Source: Nocardioides sediminis (GTDB lineage Bacteria > Actinomycetota > Actinomycetes > Propionibacteriales > Nocardioidaceae). From it: a DNA stretch of 64,000 nt. Below the pieces are notes generated by a model that was not told the DNA's origin, did not search any database, and worked only from the letters and a program-made list of their open reading frames with translations. Made by a program: the position numbers and the translations under genes. Of this stretch, positions 54,448 through 63,310 are shown piece after piece. The DNA is taken from positions 270,931 through 334,930 of the forward strand of contig NZ_PZYZ01000005.1 in the NCBI RefSeq assembly GCF_003047295.1, given 5' to 3'. Positions within the stretch are counted from its first letter, which is position 1; the number at the start of each line of letters is the position of its first letter.

Positions 54448-55487
54448 AGCGCCCCGCTCCCGGAGCGGCCGCGACGGACGAGGAGGAGGAACACCGGCAC
54501 GCCGACCACGGCGGCCGTCACCCCGACCTGCACCTCCGAGGGCGGCAGCACGACGCGGCCCAGGGTGTCGGCCAGCACGACGAGGGCGGCGCCGCCCATG
54601 GCCGACAGCGGCAGCACGCGGGCGTGGTCCGAGCCGACCAGGGCGCGGACCCCGTGCGGGACGACCAGGCCGACGAAGGCGATCGGGCCCGCCAGCGCGG
54701 TCGCGGTGCCGGCCAGCAGCACCACGGCGACGCCGAGGACGACCCGGTCCAGCGCCGTACGACGCCCGAGCCCGCGCGCCAGGTCGTCGCCCAGGGCGAG
54801 GGTGTTGAGGAGCCGTGCGCCGGTCAGGGCGAGCAGCGCCCCGACGACCAGGAACGGCGCCCCGGTGGCCAGCACCGACAGGTCCCGTCCGCCGATGGTG
54901 CCGACCTGCCAGTAGCGGAAGGTCTCCATCGTCTGCTTGTCCACCAGCAGCACGCCCGTGGTCCAGCTCGTGGCCGCCGCCGTGACGGCCGCACCGGCGA
55001 TGGCGAGCTTGACCGGGGTCGCGCCGTCGCGCCCCAGGGAGGCCACGACGTGGACCAGGACCGAGGCGACGGCCGCGCCGACGAACGCGATCCACAGGAA
55101 GTCGGTCAGCGAGGAGACGCCGAAGACCGAGAGGCCAACGACCATCGCGAAGCTCGCGCCGGCGTTGGTGCCCAGGATGCCCGGGTCGGCGAGCGGGTTG
55201 CGGGTGAGGCCCTGCATGACCGCCCCGGCGAGGGCGAGCGCGGCGCCGACCGCCAGGCCGAGCAGGGTGCGCTCGATCCGGGCGATGTAGACGGAGTGGA
55301 GCGGGTCGCCGGCGTCCCAGAGCGCGGAGACGGGCACGGACCTCGACCCGACCAGCACCGACAGCGCGCAGGCCACCGCGACCACACCCACGAGGAGTGC
55401 GGTCGCGGCGGCGGCGCCGAGGCGGAGCGGAGGCCGGGTCCTCCGGCCGGCCTCCGCCCCGCGCTCGAGGACGGGCGTCGAGGTCAC
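54444..55487 (-). CDS. FecCD-family siderophore ABC permease
   Basis: A 347-residue permease, paralogous to its neighbour: ALALAGAVMQGLTRNPLADP, GILGTNAGASFAMVVG and GPIAFVGLVVPHGVRALVG. Together the two make the heterodimeric channel. GTG 55487 overlaps the stop of the binding-protein gene by four bases. Confidence 0.93.
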   Translation of the reverse strand: MTSTPVLERGAEAGRRTRPPLRLGAAAATALLVGVVAVACALSVLVGSRSVPVSALWDAGDPLHSVYIARIERTLLGLAVGAALALAGAVMQGLTRNPLADPGILGTNAGASFAMVVGLSVFGVSSLTDFLWIAFVGAAVASVLVHVVASLGRDGATPVKLAIAGAAVTAAATSWTTGVLLVDKQTMETFRYWQVGTIGGRDLSVLATGAPFLVVGALLALTGARLLNTLALGDDLARGLGRRTALDRVVLGVAVVLLAGTATALAGPIAFVGLVVPHGVRALVGSDHARVLPLSAMGGAALVVLADTLGRVVLPPSEVQVGVTAAVVGVPVFLLLVRRGRSGSGAL

Positions 55488-56530
55488 GAGCCGGTGACCG
55501 CCTCGACGACCTTGGGGATGACGGTGTCGATGATGACCGGGATCGACAACGGGGTCGGGTTGGTCGACGCCATCGCGAGGCTCTTGTCCGACTCGGCGTA
55601 GAAGTTGCCTGACTCGATCGCCGGGATCTGGCCGACCAGGTCGTCCTCCGCGAGCGTCTTCACGTCGTTCGGCTTCTCGACCCAGGTGAGGAGCACGTCG
55701 GACTCGAGGTCGGAGGCCCGCTCGGCGGAGACGGTGCCGTAGAACTCGCCCTCCTTGATCGCGCCGTCGACCGCGTCGGCGTCCACCATGCCGAAGTCGC
55801 GCAGCAGCGCGACCCGCGGGTCCTCCGGGGCGTAGATGCCCACGGTGGAGAGGTCGGCCGGGGTCAGGTAGCCGTAGATCAGCGACGCCCCGTCGAGCTC
55901 GGGGTTGGCCTCCCTGGCCTCGTCGATGGCGGCCTGGGTGTCGGCCTCGACCTCGGCCGCGAGGTCGCTGCGGCCCAGCGCCTCGCCGACCATCTCGAGC
56001 GAGGTCTGCCACGGCGTGGTCCAGGGGAACTCGGGGTAGGCGACGACCGGCGCGATCTTGCTGAGCTTGGCGTACTCCGCCTCGGTGATGCCGGAGTTGG
56101 TCGCCAGGATGAGGTCGGGCTCGAGCTGGGCGACCTCGTCGATCGGGGCGCCGTCGGAGTCGTCGTACCGCACGGGCGCCTCGGCGCCGGCCTCCTCGAC
56201 GGCGGCGTCGAACCAGTCCGAGGACCCGGCCTCGTTGCCGCCCCACGTGAGCTTGGTGGCGCCCACGGGGACGACACCGAGGGACAGCGCGTGGTCCTGG
56301 TCGGTCCAGCCGAGGGTCGCGACCCGGGTCGGCTCCTCCTCGATCGTGGTCTCGCCGAGGGCGTGCTCGATGGTGACCGGGAAGGCGTCGGCCTCCGCGG
56401 AGGTGGTGGCGGTCGGCTCGGTGGCCGTCGCGTCGCTCGAGGTCGAGCCGGTGCTGCAGCCGGCCAGCAGCGCGGCGGCCAGGCCGACCGTGACGGCCAC
56501 GGCCGAGGTCCGCAGGGAAGCGCGGTTCAT
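55484..56530 (-). CDS. iron-siderophore substrate-binding lipoprotein
   Basis: A 348-residue periplasmic-binding-type lipoprotein. The lipobox is LLAGC near residue 25, followed by a Ser/Thr linker, then the PBP2/TroA-like domain (TRVATLGWTDQDHALSLGV and QLEPDLILATNSGITEAEYA). It captures the ferric siderophore outside the membrane. I chose ATG 56530 because GGAG lies 6 bases upstream; ATG 56542 is also in frame. Iron boxes lie 17 bases before the start. Confidence 0.93.
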   Translation of the reverse strand: MNRASLRTSAVAVTVGLAAALLAGCSTGSTSSDATATEPTATTSAEADAFPVTIEHALGETTIEEEPTRVATLGWTDQDHALSLGVVPVGATKLTWGGNEAGSSDWFDAAVEEAGAEAPVRYDDSDGAPIDEVAQLEPDLILATNSGITEAEYAKLSKIAPVVAYPEFPWTTPWQTSLEMVGEALGRSDLAAEVEADTQAAIDEAREANPELDGASLIYGYLTPADLSTVGIYAPEDPRVALLRDFGMVDADAVDGAIKEGEFYGTVSAERASDLESDVLLTWVEKPNDVKTLAEDDLVGQIPAIESGNFYAESDKSLAMASTNPTPLSIPVIIDTVIPKVVEAVTGS

Positions 56531-56546
56531 GGGGTTCTCCATCTGG

Positions 56547-56595
56547 TGAGGCAAGCCTTAATGAGGCGAGCCTAACTTAGGGAACCCTTACCTAT
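56547..56595 (-). promoter_or_regulatory. three tandem IdeR/DmdR iron boxes, 15-base spacing
   Basis: 19-base sites resembling TTAGGTTAGGCTAACCTAA lie at 56547-56565, 56562-56580 and 56577-56595, starting exactly 15 bases apart and overlapping by 4. By eye they match the consensus at about 11, 14 and 14 of 19 positions. When iron is plentiful, IdeR (DtxR family) would bind here and shut off the siderophore operon. Confidence 0.8.
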
Positions 56596-56626
56596 CTCTG
56601 GGGTCCGGAACGCGGATGCCGGCCGC

Positions 56627-57202
56627 TCAGATCGGGGTGCGGTGGAAGCTCTGGAACGAGCGGCTCGGCGTCGGGCCGCGCTGCCCCTGGTAGCGCGAGC
56701 CGTACTTCTCCGAGCCGTAGGGGTGCTCGCTGGGCGAGGTCAGCCGGAAGAAGCAGAACTGGCCGATCTTCATCCCCGGGTAGAGCTTGATCGGCAGCGT
56801 CGCGACGTTGGCCAGCTCGAGGGTCACGTGGCCGCTGAAGCCGGGGTCCACGAAGCCCGCCGTGGCGTGGGTCAGCAGCCCGAGGCGGCCCAGCGAGCTC
56901 TTGCCCTCGACGCGCGCGGCGATGTCGTCGGGCAGGCTCACGACCTCGTACGTCGACCCGAGGACGAACTCACCCGGGTGCAGGATGAACGGCTCGTCGC
57001 CCTCCGGCTCCACCTCGCGGGTCAGGTCGGACTGGTCGGCCGCGGGGTCGATGTGGGGGTACCGGTGGTTCTCGAAGACCCGGAAGAACCGGTCGAGGCG
57101 CACGTCGATGCTCGAGGGCTGGAGCATGTCGGGGTCCCACGGGTCCAGGGCGATCCGCCCCTGGTCGATCTCGGCGAGGATGTCGCGGTCGGAGAGCAGC
57201 AC
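56627..57202 (-). CDS. dcd: dCTP deaminase (probably bifunctional dCTP deaminase/dUTPase)
   Basis: A 191-residue enzyme that turns dCTP into dUTP or dUMP. Family motifs: [60 protein letters not shown] and [11 protein letters not shown] with the catalytic Glu. The length equals that of the mycobacterial bifunctional enzyme. It sits beside tRNA-Gly, a common actinobacterial arrangement, and is divergent from the SGNH hydrolase gene. Confidence 0.95.
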   Translation of the reverse strand: MLLSDRDILAEIDQGRIALDPWDPDMLQPSSIDVRLDRFFRVFENHRYPHIDPAADQSDLTREVEPEGDEPFILHPGEFVLGSTYEVVSLPDDIAARVEGKSSLGRLGLLTHATAGFVDPGFSGHVTLELANVATLPIKLYPGMKIGQFCFFRLTSPSEHPYGSEKYGSRYQGQRGPTPSRSFQSFHRTPI

Positions 57203-57256
57203 GGGGGCAGCCTAGGGCCTGCGTGGCCGCGGCCCACGGGTCTGGACAATGGGTGG

Positions 57257-58030
57257 GTGACCTTCCACCGCTACGTCGCCCTCGGCGACTCCTTCACCGA
57301 GGGCGTCGGCGACCCCGACCCCACCCGCCCCAACGGCCTGCGCGGCTGGGCCGACCGGGTGGCCGAGGTGCTGGCCACCCGCACCGACGACTTCGGCTAC
57401 GCCAACCTCGCGATCCGCGGCCGCAAGCTCGGGCCGATCGTCGAGGAGCAGCTGGAACCGGCACTGGCGCTGCGCCCCGACCTGGTCACCATCCACGGCG
57501 GCGGCAACGACGTCCTGCGGCCGCGCGTCGACCTCGACGGCCTCGCCGCGACGTACGACGACGCGATCGGTCGCCTCACCGCCACCGGCGCGCGGGTCGT
57601 GATGTTCACGATCTTCGACCCGGGGTCGTCGGGGATCTACGCCGCCGTGCGCGGCCGGATGGCGATCTTCAACGAGTGGGTCCGCGAGATCGCGGACACC
57701 CACGGCGCCGACGTCGTCGACATGTGGCGGATGCGGCACATCGACATCGGGCAGGTCATGGACGCCGACCGGATGCACCTCAACGCCTCCGGCCATCGGC
57801 ACATGGCGACCGAGGTGCTGGCCAAGCTCGACGTCCCGCACGACCTCGCCCCCCACGAGCCGCGCGAGGTCCCCCCGCTCGCCCGGCGCGAGCAGTGGTC
57901 GCAGAACGCGCGGTGGACGCGCGAGTTCCTCGGCCCCTGGATCCACCGCCGCGTCACCGGACGCTCCTCCGGGGACGGCGTGGAGCCCAAGCGACCGACC
58001 CTCCTGCCCGTGGACGGGGGCGTCGGGTAG
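57257..58030 (+). CDS. SGNH/GDSL hydrolase family protein
   Basis: A 257-residue esterase-like protein with no signal peptide. Block I is YVALGDSFTEGVGDP (catalytic Ser), block III HGGGNDVLRPR (Asn) and the last block DRMHLNASGHRHMA (Asp-x-x-His). GTG 57257 lacks a ribosome site and sits 7 bases after GACAAT, so it may be leaderless. Substrate is unknown. Confidence 0.9.
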   Translation: MTFHRYVALGDSFTEGVGDPDPTRPNGLRGWADRVAEVLATRTDDFGYANLAIRGRKLGPIVEEQLEPALALRPDLVTIHGGGNDVLRPRVDLDGLAATYDDAIGRLTATGARVVMFTIFDPGSSGIYAAVRGRMAIFNEWVREIADTHGADVVDMWRMRHIDIGQVMDADRMHLNASGHRHMATEVLAKLDVPHDLAPHEPREVPPLARREQWSQNARWTREFLGPWIHRRVTGRSSGDGVEPKRPTLLPVDGGVG

Positions 58031-58046
58031 CATTCCCGCGCACCGT

Positions 58047-58122
58047 GCGGATGTAGCTCAGTTGGTAGAGCGCGACCTTCCCAAGGTCGATGTCGCGAGT
58101 TCGAGTCTCGTCATCCGCTCCA
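58047..58122 (+). tRNA. tRNA-Gly (anticodon CCC)
   Basis: The cloverleaf is complete: 7-base acceptor stem (GCGGATG with CATCCGC), D arm GCTCAGTTGGTAGAGC, anticodon stem CGACC/GGTCG around TTCCCAA (anticodon CCC), T arm TCGCGAGTTCGAGTCTCG (loop TTCGAGT) and discriminator T followed by encoded CCA. Confidence 0.96.
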
Positions 58123-58139
58123 GTAACCGGTATCGCGCC

Positions 58140-58197
58140 GAGCGCGACACTCTGCCCACCGTCGATGTCGCGAGTTCGAGTCTCGTCATCCGCTCCA
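58140..58197 (+). pseudogene. tRNA-Gly remnant, 3' half
   Basis: The last 37 bases (58161-58197) are identical to the 3' end of the tRNA, 75 bases downstream, including CCA. The GAGCGCGAC of the D arm is also present, but the anticodon stem is scrambled and no acceptor 5' strand exists, so it cannot be a working tRNA. Confidence 0.85.
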
Positions 58198-58205
58198 CGC
58201 ACAAG

Positions 58206-58241
58206 AAGGCCCCGGCCGAGTCCCAGACTCGCCGGGGCCTT
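58206..58241 (+). terminator. terminator of the tRNA-Gly transcript
   Basis: A long hairpin: AAGGCCCCGG and CCGAGTC pair with GACTCG and CCGGGGCCTT around a CCA loop, with one bulged base, followed by TCGCCCATTT. Confidence 0.85.
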
Positions 58242-58252
58242 CGCCCATTTCC

Positions 58253-58318
58253 GGGGTAGTCCGTGACGTTCGGACCCTCGAATCGCCCGAATCAGGGTCC
58301 GTCCGTCACGGACTACCG
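58253..58318. repeat. palindromic repeat family B, copy 3
   Basis: The left arm GGGGTAGTCCGTGACG is followed by TTCGGACCCT; the right arm is its complement except for two or three bases. The loop CGAATCGCCCGAATC is itself nearly palindromic. It lies 11 bases after the tRNA terminator. Confidence 0.83.
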
Positions 58319-58319
58319 A

Positions 58320-58453
58320 ACTACATGGCTGTAACTCACGGCGTGTCGCTCCCGCGCTTCTCCTGTGACGGATGAGAAACTTGCGCCTTTTGTGATCAGA
58401 GGGGACAGTGTGACGGCCAGCGTCACTGCTCTTCGAACGAGGTCTTCCCCGCC
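58320..58453 (+). promoter_or_regulatory. leader region with GTGAC repeats before the C39-like gene
   Basis: GTGACGGCCAGCGTCAC (58410-58426) is a dyad, and related GTGAC or GTGATC words also occur near 58364 and 58392. These could be regulator sites (MtrA and GlnR use GTAAC-like words). No protein gene was seen here. Confidence 0.3.
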
Positions 58454-59737
58454 ATGTTCCTCTCGGCCCGCACCCCCGCAGACCCCCGTCGTACGCCGCC
58501 CCCGCAGCGCCGCCCCGGCCGTGCCGTCGCCGCCGGTCTCGGGGCCCTCGTGCTCCTCGTCACCACCGCGCCCCTGCTCCCCGACGACCGCACCGGCAGC
58601 ACGGCACCCGACGTTGCGCTGCAGGGGTCCGGCCCCGCGCTCCGGACCAGTGGCGCCGTCGGACCGGGCGCCGTCACGCCCGAGATGCAGGCCGAGATCG
58701 ACCGCGTCGTCAGCGAGGGCACGGCGTCCCGGGTCTCCGCCCGCTCCTCGACCGGCACCCTGGCCACCGCCGCCGCCCGGTGCGCCACCTTCGACGGCCA
58801 GCGCTACTGCCTCGGCCTCGGCTGGACCACCGCCTCCGAGCGCGAGGTGGCCGGCCGGCTGGCCGGCACCACCCCCGCCGGACGCGAGCGCACCGGCGAC
58901 CTCGACCCCGCCGCTGCCCTGCGCCAGCGCGCCCGCCTGACCCCGACCGCCCGCGCCGCCGCCGAGCGCGCCGAGCTCACCGCCGCGGCCAGGTCGGTCG
59001 CCAAGGTGTGGCTGCTGCGCCACGAGATCCAGGGCGTGCCGCTCCCCGCCGACTTCGCCCGGCGCCACCCCGAGGCGCTGGCCTCCACGCAGGCCCGGGA
59101 CACGACGACCACCGAGACGACCGCGGAGACGGCCCTCGCCGCCGCCTCCAAGCCCAAGAAGGCCGCCGACTACCCCGAGTCGTCCCAGATCCTCCGGCAG
59201 AAGCAGGTCCGCCCCCAGCAGCGCTACTACTGGTGCGGCCCGGCCACGGCCCAGATGATCGGCTGGGGCTGGAGCGGCTCGCGTCGCGGCCAGTCCTACT
59301 GGGCCGACCAGCTCGGCACCACGACCGCCGGCACCGCGATCACCGACATGGTGCGGGTGGTCAACGAGACCACCGGCTGGGGTGGCGAGGACTACGCCGG
59401 CGAGTACATCGTGCTCGACATCGGCGACTTCAGCTTCAAGCAGTGGTACCTGTTGATGATGCGGCACGTCCACGACTACAAGGCCCCGGTCGTCCTGCAC
59501 CCGGTCCTGCTCAAGCAGTACTTCCCCTATCTCGACGACGACGCCTCCGGCCACTTCCAGGTCGGTCGCGGCTTCGACCAGAACCCGGGCGGCCGGCCCA
59601 AGATCGGCTACTTCGAGCCGTGGGACCAGAGCAAGTTCGACCCTTCCGAGCCGCGCATCGCCCGCACCCAGTGGCAGAACGCCTACAAGAGCTTCCGGGC
59701 CAACAAGGCGCACTTCCAGCACAACGTGGGCGTCTGA
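58454..59737 (+). CDS. secreted C39-like papain-fold peptidase protein
   Basis: A 427-residue protein with an N-terminal signal/anchor (AVAAGLGALVLLVTTAPLLP), a helical region, and a C-terminal C39-like domain. The likely catalytic residues are Cys in RYYWCGPATAQMIG (near residue 260) and His in DASGHFQVGRGF, with Asp in YFEPWDQSKF. Function could be peptide or cell-wall processing. ATG 58454 is chosen; GAGG lies about 12 bases upstream. Its stop overlaps the lipoprotein ATG by one base. Confidence 0.8.
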   Translation: MFLSARTPADPRRTPPPQRRPGRAVAAGLGALVLLVTTAPLLPDDRTGSTAPDVALQGSGPALRTSGAVGPGAVTPEMQAEIDRVVSEGTASRVSARSSTGTLATAAARCATFDGQRYCLGLGWTTASEREVAGRLAGTTPAGRERTGDLDPAAALRQRARLTPTARAAAERAELTAAARSVAKVWLLRHEIQGVPLPADFARRHPEALASTQARDTTTTETTAETALAAASKPKKAADYPESSQILRQKQVRPQQRYYWCGPATAQMIGWGWSGSRRGQSYWADQLGTTTAGTAITDMVRVVNETTGWGGEDYAGEYIVLDIGDFSFKQWYLLMMRHVHDYKAPVVLHPVLLKQYFPYLDDDASGHFQVGRGFDQNPGGRPKIGYFEPWDQSKFDPSEPRIARTQWQNAYKSFRANKAHFQHNVGV

Positions 59738-60819
59738 TGCTCCCGGTCCGTACGACGCTCGCGGCGGCGCTGCTCCTCGTCCTCGGCGCGTGCGGGGGCG
59801 GGGCGGACGAGCCCGACGCCACCCCCAGCCCGACCCCGGAGGAGACGAGCGCCACCGAGAGCCCGACCGAGGGCACCGGCACGGCCGCCCCGGAGGCGGG
59901 CCCGCTGGACTGGCAGTCGACGGGCCACTCCCCCGAGGACCGGGTCGTCCGCGGCACCGCGTGGACGGCCGTGGCCTCGGAGGCCGAGGTGCGGTTCGAG
60001 CCGACGGGCGACGGCGAGCCCGTCGTCGTACCCGCCGTCGAGGGCCGCTCGGTCGACGCCGTGCTGCTCGAGGGCGACTCGGCCGTCGTGTCCTTCGCCG
60101 CAGGTGGCGAGACAATGACCGGCGAGGCCGTCCGGGTCGACCTGGCGACCGCGTCGCCGGTCGAGATCGTGACCCCCGAGCCGGCCAACGGCGGCTCCTG
60201 GGCGATGCACGCCGACAGCCTCTGGTACCCGAGCCGCGGCGAGGGCGGCGCCTACTGCCTGGCCACGCTGGCCGTCTCGGACGGCAACGGCGAGGACGGC
60301 TGGTGCGCGCCGCAGCGGACCGGCTTCAGCAACCTCACCGCCGGCGAGCACGGCGTCGGCCTGCTCACCTTCGACGACACCCGGCCCGTCGCCTGCCGCA
60401 CCGCCCACGTCCTCGACGAGGCCGGCGAGCCGCGGCCGGTCGAGGGCCCGGCCGAGTGCAAGGCCTGGGACGTCGCTCCCACGGCGACCGGCGTGATCTG
60501 GTCGGAGGTCCCGCGCGAGCAGCGCCAAGAAATCGCGACCTTCCACGCGAGCGTGGACGGAGCGGTCCAGGAGCTCGGCCGGGGCACCACCGGCACGCTG
60601 GTCCCCTGCGGCGGCGACGCGTTCTTCGTCCGCGACCCCCTCCGTCGTACGGACCCCGCCCGGCTGATGCGCTGGGACGGCACGGCCGTCAGCGTGGCCT
60701 ACGAGTCGGAGTCGACCGGCAACGCCTTCCTCGGCGAGCCGGAGTGCGCCGACGGCATCCTCACCGTGTCGTCGTTCGGCGAGGCGGGCGACGAGCAGGT
60801 GTGGGCGCAGGTGTCCTAG
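59737..60819 (+). CDS. secreted lipoprotein, probable beta-propeller-like
   Basis: A 360-residue protein. The lipobox is VLGACGG near residue 19, then a Thr/Pro/Glu linker (TPSPTPEETSATESPTEGTG). The remainder has repeating strand patterns and several cysteines (YCLATLAVS, GWCAPQ, ECKAWDV, EPECADG) that could form disulfides. It is translated from the TGATG overlap with the C39-like gene, so the two may act together at the cell surface. I do not recognise the family. Confidence 0.75.
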   Translation: MLPVRTTLAAALLLVLGACGGGADEPDATPSPTPEETSATESPTEGTGTAAPEAGPLDWQSTGHSPEDRVVRGTAWTAVASEAEVRFEPTGDGEPVVVPAVEGRSVDAVLLEGDSAVVSFAAGGETMTGEAVRVDLATASPVEIVTPEPANGGSWAMHADSLWYPSRGEGGAYCLATLAVSDGNGEDGWCAPQRTGFSNLTAGEHGVGLLTFDDTRPVACRTAHVLDEAGEPRPVEGPAECKAWDVAPTATGVIWSEVPREQRQEIATFHASVDGAVQELGRGTTGTLVPCGGDAFFVRDPLRRTDPARLMRWDGTAVSVAYESESTGNAFLGEPECADGILTVSSFGEAGDEQVWAQVS

Positions 60820-61820
60820 ACGACGCCGAGCAGCTCCGCGGCCAGCGCCTCGCCGTCGGGGCCGCGCACCTCGGGCCGACCGTGCGCGGTGGACCCGTCG
60901 AGCTTCTCGACGGGCGTGCCGTGGGCCAGCACCTGCTGCCCCATCGACAGCTCGCGGATCGCGATGGCCCGCACCCGCTCGGGCCGCTCGCGGGCGAACT
61001 CGGAGTAGATCACCGGGTCGCGCTGCCCGTCGTCCCCGACGAGCACCCAGCGAACGGTCGGGAAGTCCTCGGCCAGCGCCCGCAGGCACGCCAGCTTGTG
61101 CTCCGGGCCGCTGCGGAACCACCCGGTGTTGGTCGGGCCCCAGTCCGTCAGGAGCAACGGCCCGCGGGGGAAGTCGTGGTGGGCGAGGAACCGGGACAGC
61201 GCCCGCGCGGCGTTCCACGGCCCGGTCGACACGTAGACGGTGGGGGCACCGGGACGCCCCTCCAGCAGCGCGGCGTACAGGTCGGCCATCCCCTCGACCG
61301 GCGTGCGGGCCTCCTCGGCCAGGACGAACGTGTTGTACGTCGCCAACAGCAGCCGCGGCAGCCAGGTCGTGATGACGGTGTCGTCGATGTCGCTGACGAT
61401 GCCGAAGTCCACGTCGTCACCGACCACCAGCACGTCGGCGGTCGCGGGCTCCTCGCCCGCGACGCAGATGCCCACCGTGTGCCACCCGGGCGGCAGGCCG
61501 GGGTTGGGGAGCCGTACGTCGACGGTGCCGGCCCGGTCGGAGGTGGTGTGGAAGACGCGACCCGCCACCGTGACCCGGACGTCGGCGCCCGCGACCTCGG
61601 CGGTGACGAAGTTGCGCCACCCCCGGCGGGCGTTGTTGCCGCGCTCGCCGCGGCCGGACGGACGGTCCCGGACCACCCGGCCCAGGACGCGCAGGAAGTC
61701 CGTCCCGCCGTAGCCGTCGTACCCGACGGCCCGCGGGCGCCAGCCGGCCCTCTCCAGGACACCTCCCAGCGCCTGGTTCCAGCGGTCCTCGACGAGGGCG
61801 GCGACGTGGGGCCTGCTCAT
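60816..61820 (-). CDS. App1-family phosphatase (DUF2183)
   Basis: A 334-residue protein. The HAD-like catalytic motif is FGIVSDIDDTVITTWLP, with DIDDT the DxDxT nucleophile pattern, then VYVSTGPWNAARALSRFL and VLVGDDGQRDPVIYSEFA. App1 proteins are phosphatidate phosphatases in yeast; bacterial members are not well studied. It is convergent with and overlaps the lipoprotein gene by four bases. Confidence 0.9.
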   Translation of the reverse strand: MSRPHVAALVEDRWNQALGGVLERAGWRPRAVGYDGYGGTDFLRVLGRVVRDRPSGRGERGNNARRGWRNFVTAEVAGADVRVTVAGRVFHTTSDRAGTVDVRLPNPGLPPGWHTVGICVAGEEPATADVLVVGDDVDFGIVSDIDDTVITTWLPRLLLATYNTFVLAEEARTPVEGMADLYAALLEGRPGAPTVYVSTGPWNAARALSRFLAHHDFPRGPLLLTDWGPTNTGWFRSGPEHKLACLRALAEDFPTVRWVLVGDDGQRDPVIYSEFARERPERVRAIAIRELSMGQQVLAHGTPVEKLDGSTAHGRPEVRGPDGEALAAELLGVV

Positions 61821-61845
61821 GCGTCCCGAGTCTGGCAGACCTCAG

Positions 61846-61851
61846 TAGGGT
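61846..61851 (+). promoter_or_regulatory. -10 box of a leaderless transcript
   Basis: TAGGGT is 6 bases before the DUF2461 ATG at 61858, with no ribosome site. Same layout as at 21050 and 30588. Confidence 0.5.
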
Positions 61852-61857
61852 CGGCGG

Positions 61858-62481
61858 ATGGGCTTCACCGGATTCCCCGTCGCCGCGCTCGACTTCTACG
61901 ACGACCTCGAGATGGACAACACCAAGTCGTTCTGGGCCGAGCACAGGGCCGTCTACGAGAGCAACGTCCGCGCGCCGATGACCGCGCTGGTGGCCGAGCT
62001 CGAGGCGGAGTTCGGCGCCGCCAAGGTGTTCCGGCCCTACCGCGACGTGCGGTTCGCCAAGGACAAGACGCCGTACAAGACCCACCAGGGCGCCTTCGTC
62101 GCGGTCGCCCCGCGCACCGGGTGGTACGTCCAGGTCTCCGCCGCGGGGGTCCGGACCAGCGCCGGCTTCTACGACGCGGACGGCGCGCAGCTCGCGGCCT
62201 ACCGCACCGCGGTGGACGACGTACGCCGCGGAACCGAGCTGGAGGGGATCCTCGCGGACCTCGCTGCCGCGGGCTACGTCATCAGCGGCGAGCAGCTCAA
62301 GACCGCGCCGCGCGGCTACGACCGCGAGCACCCACGGATCGGCCTGCTGCGGCACAAGCAGCTCTTCGCCGGCCGGGAGCACGGGTTCGAGCCGGTGGTG
62401 CACACCCCCGAGCTCCTCGGCCTGGTCCGCGACGACTGGCGCGCCACCCGGCCGCTGGTCGAGTGGCTGGCGCGGGCCTGA
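61858..62481 (+). CDS. DUF2461 family protein
   Basis: A 207-residue protein of the TIGR02453/DUF2461 family: GFPVAALDFYDDLEMDNTKS, YRDVRFAKDKTPYKTHQGA, YVQVSAAGVRTSAGFY and LLRHKQLFAGREHG. These proteins occur widely with no known function. No signal peptide. Confidence 0.9.
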   Translation: MGFTGFPVAALDFYDDLEMDNTKSFWAEHRAVYESNVRAPMTALVAELEAEFGAAKVFRPYRDVRFAKDKTPYKTHQGAFVAVAPRTGWYVQVSAAGVRTSAGFYDADGAQLAAYRTAVDDVRRGTELEGILADLAAAGYVISGEQLKTAPRGYDREHPRIGLLRHKQLFAGREHGFEPVVHTPELLGLVRDDWRATRPLVEWLARA

Positions 62482-62484
62482 GCC

Positions 62485-63159
62485 TCACTCGTACCACTCG
62501 GTGCTCGTGGCCAGCTCCTGCATCTCGGCCATCGCCAGCACCGGCTCGTCCGTGACGATCTCGCCGTCCTTCTCGCCGGTGGTGTTGCGCGCGGTGACGT
62601 CCACCTGCCACCCGTCGGTCGTCGCCAGCACCAGGTGTCGTTGGAGGAAGGTGTCGGGGACACCCGTCCCGCCACTGGCGAAGGTCTCCTCGCGCAGGAG
62701 GCGGGACCCGTCCGGCAGCGTCGTGCAGTCGTCCTCCACCCCCTGCTCGCAGATGTGGCTCGGGGTGAGCGGGCGACCGCCGTCCTGCACGACCACCGGG
62801 GAGTTGTACCAGCGGATGTAGAAGGACACCTGCGCACCCTCCACGGTCAGGTGGTAGAGCCTGGCCAGGTCGCCCGAGCCGTCGTCCTCCCTCGCCACCT
62901 GCTCGACGCCGGTCGCGGCGGTCGCGGCCAGGAGCCGGCGCCCCATCTCCTCGGGCGCCACCAGCGACCGCAGCACGTCGGCGGGGGGAGCCACGTCCGG
63001 CCCACCGGTCCACGTCGGCGCGGACGTCGCAGGTCTCACCGGCCGCGGGTCGCGGGCCGTGTCGGCTCCCTCGCCGACGACGAGCGGTGACAGGGCGCCC
63101 GCGGCCCCGGCGAGGACCAGCGCGGCGATCGCGGCGCCGACTTCGTGCCTGTGGGCCAT
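62485..63159 (-). CDS. anchored or secreted hypothetical protein
   Basis: A 224-residue protein with one N-terminal helix (IAALVLAGAAGALSPLVVG), which may be a signal peptide or anchor. The rest is soluble (LLRSLVAPEEMGRRLL, EGAQVSFYIRWYNSPVV, EDDCTTLPDGSRLLREETFA) with two cysteines. It resembles nothing I recognise. The gene is convergent with DUF2461, 3 bases between stops. Confidence 0.7.
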   Translation of the reverse strand: MAHRHEVGAAIAALVLAGAAGALSPLVVGEGADTARDPRPVRPATSAPTWTGGPDVAPPADVLRSLVAPEEMGRRLLAATAATGVEQVAREDDGSGDLARLYHLTVEGAQVSFYIRWYNSPVVVQDGGRPLTPSHICEQGVEDDCTTLPDGSRLLREETFASGGTGVPDTFLQRHLVLATTDGWQVDVTARNTTGEKDGEIVTDEPVLAMAEMQELATSTEWYE

Positions 63160-63310
63160 ATGACTCCTCCGGTGCGGACGGTCTCACCCGTACGACGCGC
63201 CGGAGCGGTCGTCGGGTTGCAGCCCGCCGCGGACGAATGTCCGACCCGGCTGCGCGTGGCGTCCACCGCGCGTTCACCGACTCGTCCCGGGAGCCCGTCA
63301 GCGTGGCGCC

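Noticed and set aside
58140..58197. A second working tRNA-Gly
   Set aside because: The 5' acceptor strand is missing and the anticodon stem is scrambled.
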